Source: an uncultured Spirochaetales bacterium (lineage in GTDB: Bacteria; Spirochaetota; Spirochaetia; Treponematales; Treponemataceae). Taken from it: 8,677 nucleotides of DNA. Both the position numbers and the translations under genes were made by a program. Shown in pieces: positions 1 to 6,195 of this stretch (position 1 is its first letter; every line of letters begins with the position of its first letter). Location of the stretch: NCBI GenBank assembly GCA_946061495.1, contig CAMGSV010000104.1, forward strand, positions 1-8,677, read 5' to 3'. The notes beneath the pieces were generated by a model. It made no database searches and had not been told where the DNA came from. It saw nothing but the letters and a program-made list of their open reading frames with translations.

Positions 1-215
1 ATCTCACCTACACATCCCGCATGATGGAATGCCGCCGTGACGGTTATGAAGAAGGCATCTCCATCGGGCTGGAGCGGGGTGCCTACCAGAACAAGCTGGA
101 GACGGCACGGAGCTTGCTTGCATACGGTGATGCTCCAGAAAAAGTTGCCCTGTGCACCGGTCTCTCGCTGGAGATTGTTCAGCAGTTGGAACGGGAAGTC
201 AGCCCCAAGCCCTAG
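1..215 (+). CDS. Rpn family recombination-promoting nuclease / PDDEXK-type transposase, C-terminal fragment
   Basis: The reading frame is open from base 3 to the TAG at 213-215, so this is the 3' end of a gene that begins outside the window; the ATG at 21 is probably internal. About 70 residues are visible. They show the tail typical of Rpn/PD-(D/E)XK putative transposases: a charged helix (GYEEGISIGLERG), then AYQNKLETARSLLAYG, then a small helix-turn-helix-like end (PEKVALCTGLSLEIVQQL) with a lysine- and proline-containing terminus. The nuclease core with its catalytic D, E and K would lie upstream and cannot be seen. Known members cut DNA and stimulate RecA-independent recombination. The gene converges on folE2 with a gap of 32 bases. 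Assignment rests on the tail alone, so a different protein sharing this C-terminal module remains possible. Confidence 0.6.
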   Translation, partial: LTYTSRMMECRRDGYEEGISIGLERGAYQNKLETARSLLAYGDAPEKVALCTGLSLEIVQQLEREVSPKP

Positions 216-247
216 CACATCCCTGACTCCATCCCACGTCCTGCCAA

Positions 248-1027
248 TCACCGCCTCCCGTCAAATTCAGCGTAGGCGTAGGCGTTGTGGTTGTGGATGC
301 TCTCGTAGTTCTCCGCCTCCACACTGAACCAGCGGAAACTGCGGAAGCCCTGCAGCGCCAGGTACACCTCCCGCACCACATCCTCCACAAAGCGGGGGTT
401 CTCGTAGGCGGTCTCCGTCACGAACTTCTCGTCGGAGCGCTTCAACACAGAATACAGGCCCGACGAGGCGGCTCCCTCCACCAGAGCAATCACATCTTCT
501 ATCCAGAAAAAGCCTGTGCTCTCCAGCTTCACCACCACCGTGCCCCGCTGGTTGTGGGCGCCGTACTGACTGATGGCCTTGGAGCAGGGACACAAGGTGG
601 TGACAGGAACTTCAATCGATACCAGGAAATGGCTTTCTCCACCAAGACTCACCTGCCCCTCGTAAGTGCAGCGGTAGGCCATCATGCCCTTCTGACCAGA
701 CACCGGGGCGGATTTTTCCACAAAGAAGGGAAAGCCGATGGATCCAAAGGCACGCTCCGCCTCCAGCCTGCAGCGAATCTCCTCCAGCAGCACCAAAAAC
801 TGCCGCATGGACAGGTCGCTGTGGTACTTGTGGAAAATCTCGATGAAGCGGCTCATGTGGGTTCCCTTGAAGTGCTGGGGCAGGTTCACGAAAAGATCCA
901 CCACGGCACTGGTTGTCTGGGTCTTGTTGGCCTTGTCCAGCACCTTGATGGGATACTCAAGCCCCTTGATGCCCACCTTCTGCAGGGGAACGTCCCGGTG
1001 GTCGGCCTCACTCTGGATATCTATCAT
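248..1027 (-). CDS. folE2: GTP cyclohydrolase FolE2 (type IB)
   Basis: Converts GTP to 7,8-dihydroneopterin triphosphate, the first step of folate (and, in some bacteria, queuosine) synthesis, in the cytoplasm. The protein has 259 residues, within the usual FolE2 range. Diagnostic segments are PVTTLCPCSK at residues 141-150 (Cys146 matches the catalytic/metal cysteine of the family), HNQRG at 158-162, ENPRFVED at 209-216 (active-site Glu region) and ESIHNHNAYA at 242-251 near the C-terminus. It is unrelated in sequence to the zinc-dependent FolE (type IA); the IB form is known to work with several metals and often stands in under zinc limitation. The ATG at 1027 lies 6 bases after the folD stop, with a G-rich stretch (GGGGA) about 10 bases upstream, so translation is probably coupled to folD. 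No FolE is visible here, so whether this is the sole GTP cyclohydrolase is unknown. Confidence 0.95.
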   Translation of the reverse strand: MIDIQSEADHRDVPLQKVGIKGLEYPIKVLDKANKTQTTSAVVDLFVNLPQHFKGTHMSRFIEIFHKYHSDLSMRQFLVLLEEIRCRLEAERAFGSIGFPFFVEKSAPVSGQKGMMAYRCTYEGQVSLGGESHFLVSIEVPVTTLCPCSKAISQYGAHNQRGTVVVKLESTGFFWIEDVIALVEGAASSGLYSVLKRSDEKFVTETAYENPRFVEDVVREVYLALQGFRSFRWFSVEAENYESIHNHNAYAYAEFDGRR

Positions 1028-1033
1028 GGAAAA

Positions 1034-1918
1034 TTACCGTCCCCTACTCAAGGAGGCTCGTGCGGCTTCCACCGTGTTCATCATCAGCATAGCGATGGTC
1101 ATGGGGCCCACACCACGAGGCACCGGCGTGATATAGGATGCAACCTCCTTCACCGCCTCAAAGTCCACGTCGCCGCACAGACGGAAGCCGCTCTTCTTGG
1201 TGGCGTCGGGAATGCGGTTCACCCCCACGTCAATCACCACGGCGCCCTCCTTCACCATGTGGGCCTTCACCATGCCGGGAGAGCCGGCCGCCGCAATGAG
1301 GATATCCGCCTGTCGGGTGAAGGAGGCCAAATCCTTGGTGCCGGTGTGGCACAGGGTAACAGTGGCGTTATATTCCCGGCGGGTCAAAAGCACGGAAAGG
1401 GGCTTTCCCACGATATTGGAGCGTCCCACAATGACGGCGTGCTTGCCGGCAGTGGGAATGCCCATAGTCTGCAGCAGCACCAGCACTCCATGGGGTGTGC
1501 AGGGCAGATAGGATTTGCGTCCAATCATCATGTTGCCCACGTTCACGGGATGAAAGCCGTCCACATCCTTTTCCGGCCTGATGGCCATAATCACCTTGTC
1601 CTCGTCAATATGACTGGGCAGGGGCAGCTGCACCAGAATGCCATGCACACTGTCGTCTTGGTTCAGCTCCTCAATCAACCCCAGCAGGTCAAATTCAGTC
1701 GTGTCCCCAGGGAGGCGAATGTCCTTGCCCAGCATTCCAGCCTCCTCCAAGGCCCGCTCCTTGGCGGTAACGTAAGACACGCTGGCAGGATTCTCACCCA
1801 CCAATACCACTGCCAGACAGGGAGCGATTCCCTGAAGCCCCAACTCCGCTGCCTCTTCCGCTGCCTTGTGGCGAACCTGCTGGGCGATGGAAAAACCGTC
1901 GATAATCTCTGCACTCAT
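1034..1918 (-). CDS. folD: Bifunctional methylenetetrahydrofolate dehydrogenase / methenyltetrahydrofolate cyclohydrolase FolD
   Basis: Catalyses NADP-linked oxidation of 5,10-methylene-THF to methenyl-THF and its hydrolysis to 10-formyl-THF, supplying one-carbon units for purines and formyl-Met-tRNA. The 294-residue length is normal. Visible motifs: SVSYVTAKERA (residues 46-56) with Tyr49 and the catalytic Lys53; VQLPLP (96-101); PEKDVDGFHPVN (115-126); TPHG (141-144); the dinucleotide-binding loop VGRSNIVGKP (164-173); and PVPRGVGPMT (265-274). The last motif is usually PVPGGVGPMT, so Arg268 replaces a Gly, a conservative-site oddity that I do not read as inactivating. The start at 1918 is supported by an AGAGGA Shine-Dalgarno about 8 bases upstream. 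It is the first gene of a folD-folE2 operon, and a structured leader lies upstream. Confidence 0.97.
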   Translation of the reverse strand: MSAEIIDGFSIAQQVRHKAAEEAAELGLQGIAPCLAVVLVGENPASVSYVTAKERALEEAGMLGKDIRLPGDTTEFDLLGLIEELNQDDSVHGILVQLPLPSHIDEDKVIMAIRPEKDVDGFHPVNVGNMMIGRKSYLPCTPHGVLVLLQTMGIPTAGKHAVIVGRSNIVGKPLSVLLTRREYNATVTLCHTGTKDLASFTRQADILIAAAGSPGMVKAHMVKEGAVVIDVGVNRIPDATKKSGFRLCGDVDFEAVKEVASYITPVPRGVGPMTIAMLMMNTVEAARASLSRGR

Positions 1919-1933
1919 GATGAATCCTCTTTC

Positions 1934-1962
1934 GGGAAGACTGTAACGGAAGGCCTCTTCCC
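1934..1962 (-). other. Inverted repeat just upstream of the folD ribosome binding site
   Basis: GGGAAGA (1934-1940) and TCTTCCC (1956-1962) are perfect 7-base complements with a 15-base loop. In a folD transcript the hairpin would end about 3 bases before the AGAGGA Shine-Dalgarno, so it could influence ribosome access. No U-run follows, which argues against a terminator. The role is inferred. Confidence 0.4.
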
Positions 1963-1978
1963 ATTGTTTTCAACGTAT

Positions 1979-2008
1979 GGTGCCGACGCACATTCTGTCA
2001 TCAGCACC
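1979..2008 (-). other. Inverted repeat in the folD leader
   Basis: GGTGC (1979-1983) pairs with GCACC (2004-2008), and an inner GAC (1985-1987) pairs with GTC (1997-1999) across a 9-base loop. The stem is short and interrupted. It counts mainly because it is the middle one of three consecutive inverted repeats in the same leader; alone it could be chance. Confidence 0.25.
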
Positions 2009-2019
2009 CTTAAAATGAA

Positions 2020-2049
2020 GGTGTTTTAGGAATACTTCCCTTAAACACC
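2020..2049 (-). other. Long hairpin in the folD-OMP intergenic region
   Basis: GGTGTTT (2020-2026) is the perfect complement of AAACACC (2043-2049), and inside it GGAA (2029-2032) pairs with TTCC (2036-2039) around a 3-base loop, giving an 11-pair stem with one small internal loop. Read on the minus strand it is followed by TTCATTTT, a weak U-rich tail, so it has the look of an attenuator or terminator in the folD direction. No gene lies upstream on that strand for it to terminate. An operator function is also possible, since it overlaps the likely promoter area of the plus-strand gene. Confidence 0.4.
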
Positions 2050-2064
2050 AAAATACAGTATAGT
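2036..2064 (+). promoter_or_regulatory. Candidate sigma-70-like promoter for the outer-membrane protein gene
   Basis: TATAGT at 2059-2064 differs from TATAAT at one base. Seventeen bases upstream is TTCCCT (2036-2041), a poor -35 match (3 of 6). Transcription would start near 2071, giving a leader of about 39 bases to the ATG at 2110. The -10 match is good and the -35 weak, so an activator or an error in my placement is possible. Confidence 0.35.
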
Positions 2065-2073
2065 TAGACTATA
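2059..2073. promoter_or_regulatory. Palindromic TATAGT-TAG-ACTATA element (possible back-to-back -10 boxes or operator)
   Basis: TATAGT (2059-2064) and ACTATA (2068-2073) are perfect reverse complements separated by TAG. The left half is a -10-like box on the plus strand (towards the outer-membrane gene) and the right half is the same box on the minus strand (towards folD). The element sits between two divergent genes, so it could be a shared promoter core or a regulator site. A -35 for the minus-strand box (TAGCAA at 2096-2091) is weak. Confidence 0.35.
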
Positions 2074-2109
2074 TCGCATTATCACTTTTTTTGCTACCAG
2101 AGAGGTTTT

Positions 2110-2856
2110 ATGAAACGTCTTTCCATCCTGCTTTGTCTCCTGTGCATAGGCGGCAGCCTTTTGGCCGCCCAAGCGGCACTCACTGAAGCACCAGCTGAAG
2201 ACAACATCAGTGTCCAAGAATCACCAGAGGAAGCCCAATCAGATGTTGCGGATGCCCCCGTCCCCCCCGCAGACGAGGCCACTGCGGAGCCTGACGATTC
2301 CGAAGCTCTGGAAGGGGACAATCCCTCCGATGACAGCGCCACCGCACAGGATGATCTATACGTGGAGGACGAAGAGTTCATCTACAAGATGAACCAGAAG
2401 GGGGATCAGTTCATAAAGATTGGCCTCATGGTGGACATTCCCCTGAGACCTGCAACAAAGCAGCTGAAGGTGGGTGGATCAGGAACACTGGGATACATGC
2501 GGTTTCTCAACAGCAACCTTGCTGTAGGTGGTGACGCCAGCTTTGCCTACATGACCACCATCGGAAAGAACGTGTTCACCTGCATCCCCTTGATGGCAAA
2601 AGTGATGTACCAGTTTACGATGGGTAAATTTGAGATTCCCCTCACCTTGGGAATCGGTGGAGCTTTCCAAAATTATCTGGGCGACACCTATTTTGGCCTC
2701 ATCATCAAGCCTGAGGCAGGTGTTTTTTTCAGGTACTCTCCCAGCTGGTCCTTTGGAGCCAATGTGGGTTGGAATTTGATGCCCCAGTGGACAAAGGACT
2801 CATCCTATTTCGGTGTAATTATGGATGCAGGAATTACCGCCAGGTACCACTTCTAA
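2110..2856 (+). CDS. Predicted outer-membrane beta-barrel protein with acidic N-terminal linker
   Basis: The 248-residue protein starts with a signal peptide (MKRLSILLCLLCIGGSLLAA, cleavage likely after AQA at 20-22). Residues about 24-90 form a strongly acidic, Pro/Ala/Ser-rich, probably disordered linker. Residues about 97-248 are alternating polar/aromatic strands (for example FIKIGLMVDI, GTLGYMRF, LAVGGDASFAYM, FGVIMDAGITARYHF) with glycine-rich turns, ending in Phe, the usual outer-membrane insertion signal. The size fits an 8-stranded OmpW/OmpX-like barrel. I recall barrel proteins of this sort beside folD in treponemes but cannot confirm it here. Cys9 and Cys12 are inside the signal peptide; the residues before them do not make a convincing lipobox. 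A clear AGAGG at 2101-2105 supports the start. The lipoprotein gene follows after 12 bases, so the two are likely co-transcribed. The exact function is unknown. Confidence 0.75.
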   Translation: MKRLSILLCLLCIGGSLLAAQAALTEAPAEDNISVQESPEEAQSDVADAPVPPADEATAEPDDSEALEGDNPSDDSATAQDDLYVEDEEFIYKMNQKGDQFIKIGLMVDIPLRPATKQLKVGGSGTLGYMRFLNSNLAVGGDASFAYMTTIGKNVFTCIPLMAKVMYQFTMGKFEIPLTLGIGGAFQNYLGDTYFGLIIKPEAGVFFRYSPSWSFGANVGWNLMPQWTKDSSYFGVIMDAGITARYHF

Positions 2857-2868
2857 CAGGAGCAAGAA

Positions 2869-3750
2869 ATGAAGAGGAAATATATTGTTACCCTGCTGCT
2901 GATTGCCGCAGCCACCACCAGCTTCTTTGGATGCAAGAACGGCCTGACCATGTTCGAACAGATTGACCAGGAAACAAAGTTGGAGGATGCCGTCATCACC
3001 GGCGTGGTGAACTCCCTGGTGAAATTCAACAGCAAGCTCTATGCCAGCGACGGCAACCTGTACACAAAGAACGAGAACGATGTCCGTAAATGGAGCAAAA
3101 TAAGTGGTCCTGCAGGCACCATCGTCAAGCTAGCCGCCGACTCCACCAATCTCTATGCATTAAATGAAGATAAAGTCTTGTACACCTCCACCAATGCAGA
3201 CTCATGGACACAGGTGGACACCACCTCCATGGGAACGATACAGACAATTTTCTGGGATGGAGCCAGTGCTCCCACCACATACGTGAAGGCTACATCAGGT
3301 TCCTTTTATAAGCTTGCCGGCAGTACAACGCCAACCGCTGCTAACGACATCATCTCTGACGTGCTGCTGAAAACCGACAAGGGAACCTACACCGCAAAGG
3401 ATGGTGCTATCACTGGCTCTAATAACCTTGGTTCAGTCCCAGATTTGGGAACCGTCTGGTCTCTCACCCATTCCCAAGTGGACAATGCTATCTATGCTGG
3501 AACCAGCAAGGGGCTGAAGAAGCTTCCGTTGGATGAAGCAGGAAAACTCTCAGGCAAGTCACAAGATCCGCCCGGCAACTGGGGAGCAACCATCAAGGAG
3601 TATGAGGCATACGCCGTTCTGGCAACGGGAACAGACAGCTCCGATTCTGCCCTCTACAGCAGTACCATCGCCACCGGTTCCGCCAACGCAAAGGTCAACG
3701 GACTGTGGGGCTACTACTACAGCCGACGGGACAACTGGAACCGGGAATAA
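2869..3750 (+). CDS. Hypothetical lipoprotein with beta-propeller-like repeats
   Basis: A 293-residue protein with a lipoprotein signal: basic MKRK, hydrophobic IVTLLLIAAATTS, then FFGC with Cys22 as the lipidation site, consistent with the relaxed spirochaetal lipobox. The mature part holds several degenerate repeats of about 45 residues with the pattern hydrophobic-strand, then LYxxxxGxLYT-like turns: LVKFNSKLYASDGNLYTK (50-67), TNLYALNEDKVLYTST (93-108), NAIYAGTSKGLKKLPL (206-221) and ALYSSTI (261-267). The piece STNADSWTQV (107-116) resembles a partial Asp-box. This suggests a propeller of the sialidase-like or NHL-like kind, but no catalytic residues can be assigned. The AGGAG 7 bases before the ATG supports the start. 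The C-terminus GLWGYYYSRRDNWNRE looks like a natural end. Its position right after the barrel gene suggests an envelope partner role, which is inference. Confidence 0.7.
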   Translation: MKRKYIVTLLLIAAATTSFFGCKNGLTMFEQIDQETKLEDAVITGVVNSLVKFNSKLYASDGNLYTKNENDVRKWSKISGPAGTIVKLAADSTNLYALNEDKVLYTSTNADSWTQVDTTSMGTIQTIFWDGASAPTTYVKATSGSFYKLAGSTTPTAANDIISDVLLKTDKGTYTAKDGAITGSNNLGSVPDLGTVWSLTHSQVDNAIYAGTSKGLKKLPLDEAGKLSGKSQDPPGNWGATIKEYEAYAVLATGTDSSDSALYSSTIATGSANAKVNGLWGYYYSRRDNWNRE

Positions 3751-3780
3751 GAGGGTTCACCAAGACCCAATCCAGCGGCC

Positions 3781-6195
3781 ATGGACTTGTTTGAAGACCG
3801 GCAGACAGCAAAGGAGCCTCTTGCCGCCCGTATGCGCCCCCGCACCCTGGACGAGTACATCGGGCAGGAGCATATTGTTGGCAAGGGGCGGCTGCTGAGA
3901 CGGGCCATTGCCGCAGACCAGCTCACCTCCGTCATCTTCTACGGCCCGCCCGGCACCGGCAAGACCACCCTGGCACGGGTTATCGCCAACCACACCAAGA
4001 GCAACTTTATCACACTGAACGCCGTCCTCACCGGGGTGCAGAACATCCGGGAGGCCATCGCCCAGGCGGAGGAGCACTACAAGCTCTACAGCCGCCGCAC
4101 CATCCTCTTTGTGGACGAGGTGCACCGCTGGAACCGCTCCCAACAGGACGCCCTGCTGCCCTGGGTGGAAAACGGCACCATCATTCTGGTGGGAGCCACC
4201 ACAGAAAATCCCTTCTTCGAGGTGAACAAGGCCCTGGTCAGCAGGAGCCGTGTCTTTCAGCTGCTGCCACTGGAGCGCCGACACCTGGTTCAGGCAGCCA
4301 CCGCCGCACTGCAGGACAGGGAGCGGGGCTACGGCCGCTGGCAGGTGGAGTTTGAGGCGGGAGCCTTGGAGCATCTGGTGGACACCGCCAACGGCGATGC
4401 CCGCAGCCTTCTGAACGCACTGGAGCTGGCGGTGGAAACCACCCCGGAGCGCTGGGAGCCGGAGGGAAATCCGCCCCGCCCCGCACTGGGAAGCACCATC
4501 TACATCAGCAGGGAGACGGCGGAGGAAAGCATCCAGAAAAAGGTGGTGCTCTACGACCGGGACGGCGACTACCACTACGACGTCATCAGTGCCTTCATCA
4601 AAAGCCTGCGGGGACGGGACCCTGACGCAGCCCTGTACTGGCTGGCACGAATGGTGGCGGCGGGAGAGGATCCGGGATTCATCTTCCGCCGCATGCTGAT
4701 TTCAGCCTGCGAGGATACTGGCTTGGCTGACCCCATGGCCGTCTCTGTGGTGGAGTCCTGCGCCGCCGCCTTTGACCGGGTTGGCCTGCCGGAGGGACGC
4801 TACCATCTGGCCCACGCCGCCCTCTACCTTGCCACCGCCCCCAAGTCCAACAGCTCCCTGGCCTTCTTCGATGCCCTGGCGGCGGTGGAACGGGAGGATG
4901 CCGAGGTTCCCAACCACCTGAAGGACGGCAACCGTGATGCCAAGGGCTTTGGCCACGGAGCAGGCTATCTCTATCCCCATGCCTACACCGACCACTGGGT
5001 GGCCCAGCAATATCTTCCCGATGCCCTCAACGGACGGGTCTTCTACAATCCCAGCACCCAGGGCTACGAAAAGTCTATCCGTCAAGAAGTGCTGGCCCGA
5101 CGGGAAGCCCAGATTGCTGCTGTGCTGGAGGAGGAGTCAGTGCTGGTAGGTAGGGCTGGAGGTGCAGCCTCCGGTGCAGGTCAGGACAATCTTGAAAACC
5201 TGTGGTGGCAGACGGAGCACTTCAAGGTGAATCCCACCAGAGAGGGCGGCAATCTCACCTACAGCCCAGAGAACAGGGCCCAGAACCAGGCCATTTCCCG
5301 GGCGGAGGCTGAATGGCGGCGGCGGGTCATGAGCAACAAGGCCCAGATTCTGCAGGAGCTACGGCATACCCTCATGACACTGGCCGCACCAAGCCGTCAC
5401 AGCCGCCACTTCATCTGGGGCGTGGACGACGGCCTTTTGATTTGGGAATGCCTGCGAAAAAGCCCGGAAGGCTTGGTGGCGGGGGTCTGCTCCAGTGCCG
5501 CCGGAATGGAAATTCTCCAGCAATACAGCCGCACGCTGGAGGAGCTGAGTAAGCCTCAGCTGGCCCTGCTGGAGGAAATCGCTCCTGAGGGGCTGGAGCC
5601 AGGCTCCTTCATTATCCCCCCCAGCCACTGGGATGAGGCACCCTTTGACCTGCTCTATTTCAGGGACCTCCTCACCACCGCAGACAGTATCCCGGCCTTC
5701 TGCACCAGCATCCAGCAGGCCGCCGCCCAGAATCGGCTGGCTCCCGGCTGGAGGATTTTGCTGCACCAAAAGCTTCCCGGTCAAGGCCAGCGGCTGTCCG
5801 CCCTGCTGGAAAATCATCGGGGAGCCAGAGGAACCGCATCACAGGACAGGGAGTCTGACCTGCAGCTGGTTCAAAAGCTAGCGGCAGCAGAGGAGGAGTT
5901 TTTCACGGACAGGGACAATCCCCTGTTCGGCTGGAACCAGGAGACGGTTTGCCACCAGCTTGCCGTGAATTTTGCCGTGGCCTGCCAGCCCCACCAAATC
6001 ACCCTACAGCGGAGCCTCAGCCACGCAGAAATCATGCGATGGCTGCATCCCGAACATTCAGCCTACGGCCATCATCTAGCACAGCGGCTCTCTCCCCAGG
6101 AGCTGGAGCAGGTCACCAAGCTGCTGCTGACCATTGCCCAGTCTCCCGTGGCATGGAACCAGCAGGCAGCCTATTTCATAATACAGGAAAACTAG
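3781..6195 (+). CDS. rarA: Replication-associated recombination protein RarA (MgsA) fused to an uncharacterised C-terminal domain
   Basis: Residues 1-440 are a complete RarA AAA+ ATPase, a clamp-loader relative that acts at stalled replication forks. Visible: N-terminal PLAARMRPRTLDEYIGQEHIVG; Walker A GPPGTGKT (55-62); Walker B ILFVDE (108-113); sensor 1 GATTENP (138-144); arginine-finger SRSR (154-157); sensor 2 GDARSLLNALE (205-215); and the tetramerisation region (about 265-430) with HYDVISAFIKSLRGRDPDAAL, EDPGFIFRRML and YLPDAL. Ordinary RarA is about 430-450 residues, but this protein continues to 804. Residues about 520-730 (RHFIWGVDDGLLIWECLRKSPEG and onward) look like a degenerate methyltransferase-type Rossmann fold, as in the known RarA/unknown-domain fusions of cyanobacteria and others. 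No SAM-binding glycine motif is seen. The start matches the family N-terminus, although no Shine-Dalgarno lies in range. It follows the lipoprotein gene by 30 bases, probably on the same transcript. Confidence 0.92.
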   Translation: MDLFEDRQTAKEPLAARMRPRTLDEYIGQEHIVGKGRLLRRAIAADQLTSVIFYGPPGTGKTTLARVIANHTKSNFITLNAVLTGVQNIREAIAQAEEHYKLYSRRTILFVDEVHRWNRSQQDALLPWVENGTIILVGATTENPFFEVNKALVSRSRVFQLLPLERRHLVQAATAALQDRERGYGRWQVEFEAGALEHLVDTANGDARSLLNALELAVETTPERWEPEGNPPRPALGSTIYISRETAEESIQKKVVLYDRDGDYHYDVISAFIKSLRGRDPDAALYWLARMVAAGEDPGFIFRRMLISACEDTGLADPMAVSVVESCAAAFDRVGLPEGRYHLAHAALYLATAPKSNSSLAFFDALAAVEREDAEVPNHLKDGNRDAKGFGHGAGYLYPHAYTDHWVAQQYLPDALNGRVFYNPSTQGYEKSIRQEVLARREAQIAAVLEEESVLVGRAGGAASGAGQDNLENLWWQTEHFKVNPTREGGNLTYSPENRAQNQAISRAEAEWRRRVMSNKAQILQELRHTLMTLAAPSRHSRHFIWGVDDGLLIWECLRKSPEGLVAGVCSSAAGMEILQQYSRTLEELSKPQLALLEEIAPEGLEPGSFIIPPSHWDEAPFDLLYFRDLLTTADSIPAFCTSIQQAAAQNRLAPGWRILLHQKLPGQGQRLSALLENHRGARGTASQDRESDLQLVQKLAAAEEEFFTDRDNPLFGWNQETVCHQLAVNFAVACQPHQITLQRSLSHAEIMRWLHPEHSAYGHHLAQRLSPQELEQVTKLLLTIAQSPVAWNQQAAYFIIQEN

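Noticed and set aside
197..228. Inverted repeat AGTCAG / CTGACT between the Rpn-like gene and folE2 as a two-way terminator
   Set aside because: Only six pairs with a 20-base loop and no T-run on either side.
287..2029. A very long plus-strand open frame (580 codons) over the folate genes
   Set aside because: It lies opposite folD and folE2, whose motifs are complete. The translation has the His/Gly/Leu-rich look of an antisense shadow in G+C-rich DNA and no recognisable domain.
1919..2075. THF riboswitch upstream of folD
   Set aside because: The leader is structured, but I could not match the conserved core elements of the folate riboswitch as I know them; called only as generic stem-loops.
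3757..4575. 272-codon minus-strand open frame inside rarA
   Set aside because: It is an antisense shadow of the RarA ATPase domain with low-complexity Gly/Val/Leu composition and no ribosome site.
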